Positions 1-7,742 of a stretch of DNA of 64,000 bases are shown here, one piece after another. Numbering within the stretch: the stretch's first letter is position 1; the number at the start of each line of letters is the position of its first letter. The notes under the pieces are model-generated. The model was not told the origin of the DNA. It did no database searches and saw only the letters and a program-made list of their open reading frames with translations. Source of the stretch: SBAX01 sp964646605 (GTDB taxonomy: Bacteria > Planctomycetota > Phycisphaerae > UBA1845); NCBI GenBank assembly GCA_964646605.1, contig CAZYEX010000012.1:1-64000 (forward strand), in the 5' to 3' direction. Position numbers and translations under genes: made by a program.

Positions 1-73
1 TGATGGGATGCCAACAGCTCTGGATGCTCGAGGCCTGTCTCAACGAATCACAGGCGGATGAAACAATGGACCG

Positions 74-292
74 TCAGAAAAAAGTAGGATAACCTGACCC
101 GAGCCGCCGCCGACCTTCAACTATGGATGGGACATCCTCTCCGCCGAGCTTGGTACTTCCGTACCCATCCCAATTCAGACTCTTGGTCCAAATCCAGCAC
201 GGTCCCTCCCGAGTCGTTTGAAGCGCAATCAACTCCTGGTGCCATGCGATGATCCTGGCTGGAATTCCCTCTAGAGTGTTGATCGACGGCAT
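74..292 (-). pseudogene. possible remnant of an HNH-endonuclease N-terminus
   Basis: The 72-residue reading frame contains a stretch, CWIWTKSLNWDGYG, that resembles the start of phage-type HNH_3 endonucleases, where a CWxWTG...xGYG motif precedes the HNH centre. The frame then runs into unrelated residues and stops, and no HNH residues follow in any frame, so if the resemblance is real this is a decayed fragment. It may also be chance. Nothing else is recognisable in the first 370 bases. Confidence 0.2.
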
Positions 293-374
293 GGTGGCCT
301 TGATCCTCAGCGTCCTACCCGGAACCAGCCAGTTTACTGACAGCGCTTCCCGGGCGGACCTGGTTCCACGCGTT

Positions 375-722
375 CTAGGGCTGGCGCGTTCGGGGTTTTG
401 TGGGTTGGGCGCCTGGGGGCTGATCGGGACCGGCCGTCGCCTTGCGGATTTCGGCTAGGTCCAGCCCTTGAACCAATTCGAGCTGGCGGCGGTTGCTGTC
501 GAATCGGTAGGCGATCATGCGGTCGGCGGCCGTGTCGATGAGGTAAACCAACTCCTCGTCGGCTTGATTGAGGCTTCCGACGGTCATGATGTAGGTCGAG
601 CTGGAGGTGGTCATCCCGTCGGCGACGGCTCGGGGAAGGGAGGTTTGAACGATGACCATCCCGACGAACAAAATGGCCGCCGTCGTGGAAAGGACACCGA
701 TCGTAAAATCCTTGCGATCCAT
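375..722 (-). CDS. small membrane-anchored protein, paralogue of the next gene
   Basis: This 115-residue protein has one hydrophobic segment at about residues 10-30, followed by an extracytoplasmic domain of about 70 residues and a Pro/Thr/Arg-rich tail. Its domain aligns by eye with that of the upstream neighbour at 732-1052: both have a hydrophobic start, a YI(M)/YLC-V strand, then a (V/L)YL(I/L)D..A...(I/H)A(Y/F) block around residues 58-72. The pair lies head-to-tail 9 bases apart and probably shares a transcript. I recognise no named family. The function is unknown; a surface or envelope role is inferred only from the anchor. Confidence 0.6.
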   Translation of the reverse strand: MDRKDFTIGVLSTTAAILFVGMVIVQTSLPRAVADGMTTSSSTYIMTVGSLNQADEELVYLIDTAADRMIAYRFDSNRRQLELVQGLDLAEIRKATAGPDQPPGAQPTKPRTRQP

Positions 723-731
723 GACGTTCCC

Positions 732-1052
732 CTAGCTTCCGAAGTCCTTCTTCACGTCTCGTGCGTCGGCGCGAGTCAGTTGTTTGTTCTGCGGCAGCCC
801 GGGGTAGAAAGCGTGGAGCTTGTGGGCTGTTTGATCGAGCAGGTATAGGACATCGTAGTTCTGCCCAGCCGGTTTGGCCGTTACGCAGAGATAGGCGCCG
901 CCCTTTCCGGCCGTCTGAGCCTGAACCTGCGACATCGAGGTGCCCAACGAGGCCAGCGCCAACGCCAAACAGACGTTCAGCCCGACGAGCAATGCGACGA
1001 CCGTCTGCTTGCCACGAGTCGGCGTACGCGGGGATGGAACGTTCATGGACAA
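732..1052 (-). CDS. small secreted or anchored protein, paralogue of the downstream gene
   Basis: This 106-residue protein has a basic N-terminus, then a hydrophobic stretch (about residues 18-36) ending in an Ala-Gln-Ala-like cleavage region, so it is exported or anchored. The mature part carries a YLCVTAKPAG strand and a VLYLLDQTAHKLHAF block that matches the neighbour at 375-722. The two genes look like a tandem duplication that has diverged in its C-terminal tail. A further small membrane gene lies just upstream in the same direction. No function can be assigned. Confidence 0.6.
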   Translation of the reverse strand: MSMNVPSPRTPTRGKQTVVALLVGLNVCLALALASLGTSMSQVQAQTAGKGGAYLCVTAKPAGQNYDVLYLLDQTAHKLHAFYPGLPQNKQLTRADARDVKKDFGS

Positions 1053-1056
1053 ACCT

Positions 1057-1269
1057 TTAGTTCAGATGTGACCTTTTGGGATTGAGAAAGCCGGAGATCC
1101 CGATCACGATCAGCAGACCGCCCGCGATCACCCACTGCAAAACGGCCCCCTCTGTTTCGGGCGGACGGGTCGGCGTTTGGGCCCAGGCGCCGCCAGCCAG
1201 CACATGGATCAGCCACGCCGCGGCCCCAGCGATCCGCGTCCTCGAGCCAAGGCGTCTTGCGAACATCAC
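1057..1269 (-). CDS. small secreted/membrane protein
   Basis: The 70-residue product has an N-terminal signal-like segment (Arg-rich start, hydrophobic core at about residues 13-27, Ala-X-Ala before Gln), a short linker, and a second hydrophobic helix at about residues 45-61 followed by a basic end. This layout, one cleavable or uncleaved leader plus one membrane helix, supports a real gene despite its length. It lies between two other minus-strand genes with gaps of only a few bases. The family is not recognised. Confidence 0.45.
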   Translation of the reverse strand: MMFARRLGSRTRIAGAAAWLIHVLAGGAWAQTPTRPPETEGAVLQWVIAGGLLIVIGISGFLNPKRSHLN

Positions 1270-1275
1270 GGTCGA

Positions 1276-1830
1276 TTATACCAAGGCCTCGGATAAAGTC
1301 GAGCCGACCGGAAAATCGTTTTCCGGCGGATCGACGATGGGGGTAATCATGGAGCGAAACGCTCGGGTGGGCACGCTGATCGTATCCCACTTAGGCGAGC
1401 GCGTCCGGGCCTTTTGGGCGTACTGCGACGCGGGGATGGCCACGAAAGCGTAGCTCTGACCGCGAAAGACGTGAACCTGACCCGTCGGCTCGCGTTGCGG
1501 GGCCCCCACCAGCCAGTACGCGAACACCAGCAATGCCGTGAACCCGTCTCCAAAAACCGTATTCCAGCGGGCCAAGCCCTCCAGGTCCTGCCGCGTGACC
1601 CAGTTCTCCCAGAATCGATTCCCGTTGCGGCCGGTATACGGGAACTGGCGGCCTTTGATGTCTACCAGCCATGCGTCGCCGGGCCGGGGATAGACCAGAA
1701 AATCGAAGGATTTCACTCGGCACCCGCCGAAAATGGCTTTCTTTTTCTCGTCAACGGGCACGTAGGGCCACCCCCGCGAGCGGACGTAGTCTTCGAAGGC
1801 AGCCTCGTAATGATTATGCCGTCGCGCCAT
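1276..1830 (-). CDS. HYExAFE family protein
   Basis: This 184-residue protein begins with the signature HYEAAFE at residues 7-13, which defines a family named HYExAFE and known mainly from Planctomycetota. After it come a Lys-rich turn, FDFLVYPR, and a DIKGR segment near residue 60. Together these (an acidic pair in a strand followed by D-x-K) recall the D...(D/E)xK core of restriction-endonuclease-like folds. That nuclease-fold suggestion is my inference; the known family has no established function. It heads a minus-strand run with the small membrane genes at 1057-375. Confidence 0.75.
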   Translation of the reverse strand: MARRHNHYEAAFEDYVRSRGWPYVPVDEKKKAIFGGCRVKSFDFLVYPRPGDAWLVDIKGRQFPYTGRNGNRFWENWVTRQDLEGLARWNTVFGDGFTALLVFAYWLVGAPQREPTGQVHVFRGQSYAFVAIPASQYAQKARTRSPKWDTISVPTRAFRSMITPIVDPPENDFPVGSTLSEALV

Positions 1831-1877
1831 CGCGTCGCCTTCCCTGGATCTCCGGCGTCACCGATCGGTGCGACAGA

Positions 1878-2639
1878 TTACGGCGTGGGGAGCGTGCCGG
1901 CAAGGGTATGCCGCCGCCCGCCCACGTCTTCGATGACGAATTCGTAGGATGTCGTCCCGGTCGGGTTGAGTTCGTCCCCGTCGGGGCGGTACTGCATCTG
2001 GTATCGGCCTTGGCCGTCGGGGCCCGTGATGACAAAGCCGCGGCGCTGGTCCTGGGCGACGTGGACGGCGGCGAGACGCCCATCGACCTTGTGAATTCGC
2101 AGCACCCCGCTGGCGAAGTCCATCTCGTCGGCCCCGCGGGGGATCGAGAGCTCCACGGCGGCTTGGTAGACGGTCATGGAGATCGCGGCGGCGGCCACCC
2201 GTCGATCGGCCTGCCCGGCCTCCTCGTCCGCGGCCAACCAACGGGCCTGGACGCGGATGAAATCACGACGTCCGCGCTGCGCGTAGGCCGTAGCCCGTAC
2301 GGCGACTCGCTCCCCCGGCTGGCACCGGTCGAAACGGTGCGAGAACCGAAAACGCCCCGCCTCATCGGGATCGAGTTCCAGGCGTTCGTCGCCGACCTGG
2401 ACCGCACAGTAGTCCGCCGCTCCCGTCGCCGAACGGAATCGACCCCACGCATCCACCAACACGAAATCGAAGTCAACTTGCTCGCCGACATGGGCCATCT
2501 GCTTGGCCGCCGGCGACCATCGCTGTTGCGGCGGATGGGGACCGGTGTTGGTGGCCAACGAGCCCGACACGCACCCGCCGATCGTCGCGACCAACACGAC
2601 GAGCACCACTGAAGCAACCCCCCTACCCATCTCGCGCAT
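1878..2639 (-). CDS. putative lipoprotein of unknown function
   Basis: From the ATG at 2639 the product is 253 residues and starts with MREMGRGV, a hydrophobic stretch and a lipobox-like IGGC at about residues 20-23, so it should be lipid-anchored. The open frame continues upstream to 2756, but that extension has no signal features and would bury the lipobox, so the internal ATG is preferred. The mature part looks like two beta-rich domains, with strands rich in Val and Phe, possibly Ig-like. No family motif is recognised. It lies between the HYExAFE gene and the BrnT-type module on the same strand. Confidence 0.6.
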   Translation of the reverse strand: MREMGRGVASVVLVVLVATIGGCVSGSLATNTGPHPPQQRWSPAAKQMAHVGEQVDFDFVLVDAWGRFRSATGAADYCAVQVGDERLELDPDEAGRFRFSHRFDRCQPGERVAVRATAYAQRGRRDFIRVQARWLAADEEAGQADRRVAAAAISMTVYQAAVELSIPRGADEMDFASGVLRIHKVDGRLAAVHVAQDQRRGFVITGPDGQGRYQMQYRPDGDELNPTGTTSYEFVIEDVGGRRHTLAGTLPTP

Positions 2640-2688
2640 CCTTGCGCTCCTCGCTAGTGCTCCGTCAGCCGGTAGCCGCAAACCGCAG

Positions 2689-2952
2689 CTATCCCGTCGC
2701 TTTACGCCGGAGATGCGCTGACTTCCGTGTTGGTCCTGAAGTCCTCGTTGCGACATCTTGCAGGAGGCGAAGGGCCCGGTTGACCGAGGTACTGTCGGGG
2801 AATGTGCAGGCCAGATCGGGGTCCAGCAGGACCAGGTTGGTACCCGCCGCCGCCTGCCTGTGATACTTGCCCCGAACGCCGCCCTTCAGGCGGGACAGGT
2901 CATATTCGGGACGAAGATCGTTACCGCGTCGCTTCGCCGATTCCTTCCTCAT
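2689..2952 (-). CDS. antitoxin partner of a BrnT-type toxin
   Basis: This 87-residue protein starts at the ATG at 2952, inside the 3' end of the toxin gene in another frame. It carries the block RPEYDLSRLKGGVRGKY (about residues 14-30) and AGTNLVLLDPDLA...FPDSTSVNRALRLL. This is the common pattern of small antitoxins that accompany BrnT-like or HigB-like toxins, with a C-terminal helix-rich segment resembling a ribbon-helix-helix region. It should bind the toxin and repress the operon. The frame appears fused to the toxin N-terminus only because the toxin gene has lost a base. As an independent gene the antitoxin looks intact. Confidence 0.7.
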   Translation of the reverse strand: MRKESAKRRGNDLRPEYDLSRLKGGVRGKYHRQAAAGTNLVLLDPDLACTFPDSTSVNRALRLLQDVATRTSGPTRKSAHLRRKATG

Positions 2953-3210
2953 ACTGTCTCTGCTCCCGGCGGGTGGTCCGCCGCGCGCTGATGATTCGGA
3001 TCCGACCTGCACGCCCGGCATGTGCCACGAAGAGCACGCGCTCTCTCGCGGAACAGCCGATCGTGATCTCACGATCCTCCTCTTCGCAGTGTCAGGATCG
3101 GGGAACGTCATCGCCAAAGGGTCGAGAAACACGGAGGCGGCCTCCTCGAATCGAACGCGATGCTTCTTGACGTTGGCCGCGGCCTTGACCCGATCCCACT
3201 CGTAGATCAC
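2921..3210 (-). pseudogene. BrnT-type ribonuclease toxin, frameshifted
   Basis: The first 42 codons from 3210 encode a clear BrnT start: MIYEWDRVKAAANVKKH, FEEAASVFLDPLA and PDPD. Near 3084-3087 the family similarity jumps to the neighbouring frame, which reads EEEDREITIGCSARER, then LFVAHAG, RIRIISARRTTRREQR and stops at 2921. A single missing base restores one 96-residue protein with the complete BrnT pattern, including the RIISARxxTxxE core. The toxin is therefore either inactivated or affected by a sequencing error. The order toxin then antitoxin, with about 30 bp of overlap, is typical of BrnTA. Confidence 0.75.
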
Positions 3211-3540
3211 GATGACAGACTACCGCAAACATCGGCCTTCGCCAAGAGACCGGTGCGCGACCGTGTCGGGGACGGGCGCCCAACCGCTAAAGCGGTGGGC
3301 CACCCGGCATCCAAAGGGTGGCCCGGGTCCTTTGGACCTGGGGGAGTCGATGATATACTGCGGGCTCGCCCTTCTTCTACATGCATCGATGCACGACGCC
3401 TTCTAGATGACCTGAGGGTATCTCTACGCCGATCCGCGGGCAAACCGGGGCCCACTCACAGCAACCTACCTCGTTGGGCGCCGCCTGTCAAGCCAAGCGG
3501 CTAGCTCCTTCCTGGGCTTGTCGGCACACGGATACCCACT
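3211..3540. other. gene-free interval with one palindromic repeat
   Basis: No convincing reading frame lies between the BrnT start and the YkgJ gene end. The interval holds the palindromic element at 3316-3355 described separately and otherwise shows nothing recognisable. Promoter signals for brnT should lie near 3215-3260, but no clear -35/-10 pair was found. Confidence 0.6.
3316..3355. repeat. dispersed palindromic repeat, copy 1
   Basis: The core is a self-complementary GGTCCTTTGGACC flanked by GGGTGGCCC on one side. The reverse complement of this stretch matches 19652-19690 almost base for base, including an ATCATCGA block outside the palindrome. It is a dispersed, REP-like intergenic element, here between two minus-strand genes. 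Confidence 0.7.
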
Positions 3541-3984
3541 TCAAACCCTCAACGCAACGTGGACGGAACGCCGGCCAGATTTCCTCTTGCCCGGTCTTGC
3601 CCTGCGGCGTGAGCCCTTCTCGCCGGACGGCTCGAGCTTGCGGCCGGTTTTTTGCAGGTAATATTCGTCGATTTGCTGGGGATGGGTGAAGAGGTGTTCA
3701 TACTCGTACGTTCCGCCGCTGTAGTCGCATTCACCCGGTTCGTACTCGCGGCAGATCTCGGGGCGCGAGTCGTAGATGCCGCAGCGGTTGTCGGCGAGCA
3801 GGTTCTTGCAGCGGGTTTGGAACTGGACGTACCAATCGCCGTCCTCGACGAAGACGGAGATGCCCTGGTGCATGAGGTACCAGCGGATGTCGTCGTAGTC
3901 ACGGGCCGTGCGCGGACGGTCCAGGGGCAACGCGATGTAGCGGCAGCAAGCGGCCGTGCAGTGTTCGCAGAGAATCGAAATCAT
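3541..3984 (-). CDS. YkgJ-family cysteine cluster protein
   Basis: The 147-residue protein has the Cys-cluster arrangement of the YkgJ family (putative zinc- or iron-chelating proteins). CEHCTAACC lies at residues 6-14, then come CKNLLADNRCGIYDSRP (about residues 58-74) and a CREYEPGEC block with the remaining cysteines. The C-terminal 30 residues are basic (RRRARPGKRK) and not part of the family core. The biochemical role of the family is not settled; metal binding is the usual inference. It stands alone on the minus strand, divergent from rsmD, with about 110 bp between the two starts. Confidence 0.8.
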   Translation of the reverse strand: MISILCEHCTAACCRYIALPLDRPRTARDYDDIRWYLMHQGISVFVEDGDWYVQFQTRCKNLLADNRCGIYDSRPEICREYEPGECDYSGGTYEYEHLFTHPQQIDEYYLQKTGRKLEPSGEKGSRRRARPGKRKSGRRSVHVALRV

Positions 3985-4097
3985 GGAGCGACCCGTCCCA
4001 CCGTCTTGTCACGACCCGACGCAGCCCCGATGATACAGACGCGGGTTGGGGTGAGTCAAACGTCGGAGGCGAGGATCGGCGACGGGGAGGCGCGGTT

Positions 4098-4679
4098 GTG
4101 CGGATCATTGCGGGCGCGTGGCGGTCGCGGAAGTTGGAGCGCCCCAAGTCCCTCGTCACCCGGCCCATGCCCGACCGCGTCAAGCAGGCCGTCTTCGACA
4201 TGCTCGGCGTCCATTTCGATTGCCCGGGCGCGTTGCCCGGCATCCGCGTGGCGGACGTGTTCGCGGGCAGCGGTTCGCTGGGGTTGGAGGCGTTGTCGCG
4301 TGGGGCGGGCGAATGCTGGTTTTTCGAGCGCGAGCGCGAAGCCCTTGCGATCCTTGAAAAAAACATTGCCCTCGTCGCGGCGGAGGGGTCGGTGCGGGTC
4401 CTTCCCGGCGACGCCTGGCGAACGGCGGCTTCGTCGCACCGGCAGAAACCCTTTGAGCTGATCTTTCTGGACCCTCCCTACCGCGATGCCCTGGACACGA
4501 CGGCGCAGGGCCGGGTGCCCGTTTTTCTGGGGAAGCTTGCGGAGGACTCGGGGGTTTCGTGCCTGGTTGTGCTGCATCACCCGGCCGCGGTGGAATTCTC
4601 GCCGCAGGCCGGCGATCGCTGGCGCGTTGTCGAACGCCGCACGTTCGGTTCCAATGGGGTGACGTTCATCGGCCTATGA
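4098..4679 (+). CDS. rsmD: 16S rRNA (guanine-966 N2)-methyltransferase
   Basis: This 193-residue protein matches RsmD in length and motifs. TRPMPDRVKQ lies near residues 21-30 (the RsmD TRPTxDRVKEA-type signature), the SAM-binding loop VADVFAGSGSLGLEALSRG at about 51-69, and the catalytic DPPY at 125-128. It methylates G966 of 16S rRNA in the 30S subunit. The start is a GTG that gives the usual MRIIAG(x)W(R) beginning. Its stop overlaps the start of cca by four bases (ATGA), so the two RNA-modification genes are translationally coupled. Confidence 0.93.
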   Translation: MRIIAGAWRSRKLERPKSLVTRPMPDRVKQAVFDMLGVHFDCPGALPGIRVADVFAGSGSLGLEALSRGAGECWFFEREREALAILEKNIALVAAEGSVRVLPGDAWRTAASSHRQKPFELIFLDPPYRDALDTTAQGRVPVFLGKLAEDSGVSCLVVLHHPAAVEFSPQAGDRWRVVERRTFGSNGVTFIGL

Positions 4680-5908
4680 CTCCCCCACCGCGCAGCTTGG
4701 CCCACGCCGCCCTGGAGATCATCCGTCGTTTGCGCGACTCCGGCCACACCGCACTGCTCGCCGGCGGATGCGTGCGGGATATGTTGTTGGAGCGGACGGC
4801 GAAGGACTACGACGTAGCCACCGACGCTCGCCCGGAGCGCATTGCGACCATTTTCCCCGGCGCCAAACTGGTCGGTGCGAAGTTCGGGGTCATCCTGGTT
4901 CGCAAGTTCGGCCACGACGTGGAGGTCGCCACCTTCCGCGCCGACGGACCCTACACCGACGGACGACATCCCGATACCGTGGTGTTCGGGAATGAGTTGG
5001 ACGACGCCCGACGGCGCGATTTCACCATCAACGGGCTTTTCTTCGACCCTCTCGACGACCGCGTCATCGACCACGTCGCAGGCCGGGCGGACCTCGACGC
5101 CAAACTTATCCGCGCCATCGGCGATCCGGGTCGTCGCTTCGGGGAGGACTATCTGCGTATGCTCCGCGCCGTGCGATTCGCCGCCCGCTTGGGTTTCGAG
5201 GTCGAACCGGCCACCGCGGACGCCATCCGCCGACACGCCGACCGTCTGCCAGGCATCAGTCCCGAACGCATCTGGATGGAGCTCGAGCAGATCCTCGTCG
5301 CCCCAACCCGGGCTTGCGGTTGGGAGATGCTCACAAGCTTCGGTCTCTGCGATTTTCTGATCCGCGGATGGCGGCCCTCGGGCGACGATCGAGCCCGCAT
5401 CGCCCGCAGGCTCGAAGGGCTTCCGTCGCAGACCGTCTCGCCCTACCTCGCTTTGAGTGCCATGCTGGGGGGCGAATCTCCGCCACGGGCCGAGGAGCTG
5501 TGTCGCGAGCTTCGCCTTAGCAACCGGGAGACCGAAACCGTCGTCTGGATGCTGCGGGCCCTACCGCAGCTTGCGGACGAAGCGCACATGGAACTGGCCG
5601 ACCTGAAAATCCTCATGGCTGGGCCTGTCTGGGCCGAATTGGTCGAACTCCTCGACGCCCATCAACTCGCCGCAGGCCAAGACCGCTCCCTGGGCGAGCG
5701 ACTCCGCCGCCGCGCCGCGGACATCCCCCCCGCCGCCGCAGCCCCCCCACCGCTTCTTTCCGGCGACGATTTGAGTGCCATTGGCATGACACCCGGCCCG
5801 CGCTTCGGCGAGATTCTCAAGGCGGTTTACCGCGCGCAGCTTAACCAGCGGATCACGAGCAAAGATCAGGCACGGGAGCTTGCCAAACGGTTAATAAGAG
5901 AAGACTGA
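4676..5908 (+). CDS. cca: CCA tRNA nucleotidyltransferase / poly(A) polymerase family protein
   Basis: From the ATG at 4676, which overlaps the rsmD stop, this is a 410-residue class II nucleotidyltransferase. It shows the GGCVRD loop (30-35), the metal-binding DxD in KDYDVAT (Asp44, Asp46), RRDFTING (113-120), and the RNA/head-to-neck block RMLRAVRFAARLGF (161-174). The C-terminal half is helical and less conserved. The enzyme adds or repairs the 3' CCA of tRNA; family members can instead be poly(A) polymerases, which sequence alone cannot exclude. The longer frame beginning at 4559 lies inside rsmD and is not needed. The stop codon falls within a heptad repeat array. Confidence 0.88.
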   Translation: MTPPPRSLAHAALEIIRRLRDSGHTALLAGGCVRDMLLERTAKDYDVATDARPERIATIFPGAKLVGAKFGVILVRKFGHDVEVATFRADGPYTDGRHPDTVVFGNELDDARRRDFTINGLFFDPLDDRVIDHVAGRADLDAKLIRAIGDPGRRFGEDYLRMLRAVRFAARLGFEVEPATADAIRRHADRLPGISPERIWMELEQILVAPTRACGWEMLTSFGLCDFLIRGWRPSGDDRARIARRLEGLPSQTVSPYLALSAMLGGESPPRAEELCRELRLSNRETETVVWMLRALPQLADEAHMELADLKILMAGPVWAELVELLDAHQLAAGQDRSLGERLRRRAADIPPAAAAPPPLLSGDDLSAIGMTPGPRFGEILKAVYRAQLNQRITSKDQARELAKRLIRED

Positions 5909-5980
5909 AGTGAGAAGTTAGAAGATAGAAGCAGATGCCTTCGTCCGCGGTCTTTTTTCCTACTTCTCACTTCTAACTTC
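5900..5980. repeat. inverted pair of GAAGNNN heptad arrays between convergent genes
   Basis: On the plus strand 5900-5934 reads as five consecutive GAAGNNN heptads. At 5963-5980 the same heptads appear on the opposite strand, so the two arms can pair as an imperfect hairpin. The cca stop (TGA, plus) and the FliN-like gene stop (TAG, minus) both lie inside the arrays. The position between converging genes fits a bidirectional terminator, which is an inference. Confidence 0.7.
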
Positions 5981-6323
5981 GTCCCATCGCCCCGATGCGG
6001 TGTTCGAGGTCGTCGATGCGCGTGACGCGAAGTCCGAACTGTTCGCCGGATTTGACGGCTTGGCCGCGCCCGATGGCCTGGTTGCTTACGTAGAGGATCA
6101 GCTCCGCATCCACCGGGACGTCGAACTCGACGATGGCCCCCACGGTGATGTTGGCGATGGATTCCACGGTCATGTCTCGCTCCGCGAGCGTGGCCGTCAC
6201 CGGCACGGAGAGACCCATAATCCGTTGAATCTCCCCGTCTCGCCCCGTGCGCTCGTTTCGCGCAGCGCCGCCCGCGGCTTTCCCTGAACCCACGGATCGA
6301 CTTCCGACAACGGGCCGGGCCAT
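5973..6323 (-). CDS. FliN/SpoA-domain protein (flagellar or type III C-ring-like)
   Basis: The 116-residue product ends in a SpoA domain: IMGLSVPVTATLAERDM, then EFDVPVDAELILYVSNQ and GEQFGLRVTRI, the usual FliN/FliM/YscQ C-ring fold. The N-terminal 40 residues are Ser/Gly/Ala-rich and low-complexity. The start at 6323 (MARPVV) is chosen because the upstream extension to 6467 has no family similarity. FliN forms the rotor switch ring of flagella, but no flagellar gene is nearby, so its partners must be elsewhere. The last codons and stop are contributed by a heptad repeat. Confidence 0.75.
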   Translation of the reverse strand: MARPVVGSRSVGSGKAAGGAARNERTGRDGEIQRIMGLSVPVTATLAERDMTVESIANITVGAIVEFDVPVDAELILYVSNQAIGRGQAVKSGEQFGLRVTRIDDLEHRIGAMGRS

Positions 6324-6490
6324 GCGCCTCCCCAATCGCGGGTCAGTTGAGGACACGGACTCCCCCCACTTAGACCACGCAGGGAGTATCGACACTTGGC
6401 AAAGGGACCCTTGACAGCCGGTTGAAAAGGGGCGGCGGCGGGATCGGGGTTTCCTCGTCACCCACAAGGCGTGACGTTACATCGAAGACC

Positions 6491-7732
6491 CTAGTCCCAG
6501 CGGCGGATGAGCATGCAGGCGTTGTGACCGCCGAATCCGAAGGAATTGTTCATGGCAATCTTGATTTTCCGGTCCCGGGCGACGTTGGGGCAATAATCGA
6601 GGTCGCAGCCCTCGCCGGGATGATCCAGATTGATCGTCGGGGGCACCACCGAATTCTTGGCCGCCAGGATAGTGGCCACCAGCTCCACGGCGCCGCTGGC
6701 CCCGAGGGAATGGCCCACCGAGCTTTTTGTACTGCTTACCACCAGCTTCTTCGCCCAATCCCCGAAGACCTCTTTGATGGCCACGGTCTCGGCAAGGTCC
6801 CCCAGCGGCGTGCTCGTGCCGTGGGCGTTGATGTAATCCACCTGGTCGGGATTGACCTTCGCATCGCGCAGGCAGAGGGTCATGGCCAAGGACGCCCCGG
6901 CTCCGTCCACCGACGGCTGGGTGATGTGACCCGCGTCCGAGGATGCCCCGAACCCGATGACTTCCGCCAAAATCGGCGCCGCCCGGCGAAGGGCGTGTTC
7001 GAGCTCTTCCAGGACCACGGCGCCGCCGCCCTCGGCGAGGACGAATCCGTCGCGGTCCCGGTCGAAGGGGCGACTGGCCCGCGCGGGGTCGTCGTTTCGC
7101 GTACTCAGCGCCCTCATCGAGGAGAACGCCGCCACGGCCAACGGGGTGAGCGCTGCCTCCGAACCCCCGGTGAACGCCACGTCCGCGTCACCCCAACGGA
7201 TGTGCTTGAACGCCTCCCCTATGGCGTGGGTCGCCGAAGCGCAAGCGCTGCTCACGGCCATGCTGTTGCCCTTGGCCCCGTAGGCAATGGAGATGTTCCC
7301 GCTGGCTGCGTTGACCATGAGCTTGGGGATGGTGAACGCTGAGACCTTCCCCGGACCCTTGGTGGTCAGCCTGGCGAACTGCTCCTCGAGCTCGTTCATC
7401 CCGCCGATGCCCGAACCGAAAATCACCGCGATCCGCGAGGGGTCCTCACGGGACGGATCCACGCCCGAGGCCTTCACCGCTTCGTCGCACGCCACCATGG
7501 CGAGCTGCGCGAAACGGTCCAGCCGTTTGATGAGTTTGCGGTCCAGATGTTCTTCAGGATCGAACCCGGGAATCTCGCCGCCGATGTGAACGTCGAACTG
7601 CGTGGTGTCGAAGAGTGATACGCGCGAGATGGCGCTGCGGCCTTCGATCAGGCCGTCCCAAAGACGGTCGACCGAAACCCCGAACGGCGTGACCGCCCCC
7701 ATCCCGGTTACGACGACGCGTCGTCCCGCCAC
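6491..7732 (-). CDS. fabF: beta-ketoacyl-ACP synthase II
   Basis: This 413-residue protein has the full condensing-enzyme triad: Cys164 in SSACAS, His304 in NAHGTSTPLGD and His341 after Lys336 in STKSSVGH, plus the terminal SFGFGGHN. It elongates acyl-ACP with malonyl-ACP in the cytosol. The length and the MAGRRVVVTGMG start (a GTG codon) are typical of FabF. It is the last gene of the minus-strand operon rpmF-plsX-fabH-fabD-fabG-acpP-fabF, ten bases after acpP, the common bacterial arrangement. An intact but divergent ketosynthase also occurs at 30877-32181. Confidence 0.96.
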   Translation of the reverse strand: MAGRRVVVTGMGAVTPFGVSVDRLWDGLIEGRSAISRVSLFDTTQFDVHIGGEIPGFDPEEHLDRKLIKRLDRFAQLAMVACDEAVKASGVDPSREDPSRIAVIFGSGIGGMNELEEQFARLTTKGPGKVSAFTIPKLMVNAASGNISIAYGAKGNSMAVSSACASATHAIGEAFKHIRWGDADVAFTGGSEAALTPLAVAAFSSMRALSTRNDDPARASRPFDRDRDGFVLAEGGGAVVLEELEHALRRAAPILAEVIGFGASSDAGHITQPSVDGAGASLAMTLCLRDAKVNPDQVDYINAHGTSTPLGDLAETVAIKEVFGDWAKKLVVSSTKSSVGHSLGASGAVELVATILAAKNSVVPPTINLDHPGEGCDLDYCPNVARDRKIKIAMNNSFGFGGHNACMLIRRWD

Positions 7733-7742
7733 CCAGCCCCCC

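Noticed and set aside
2640..2756. upstream extension of the lipoprotein gene to 2756
   Set aside because: It would place 39 polar residues before the signal segment and lipobox; the internal ATG at 2639 fits better.
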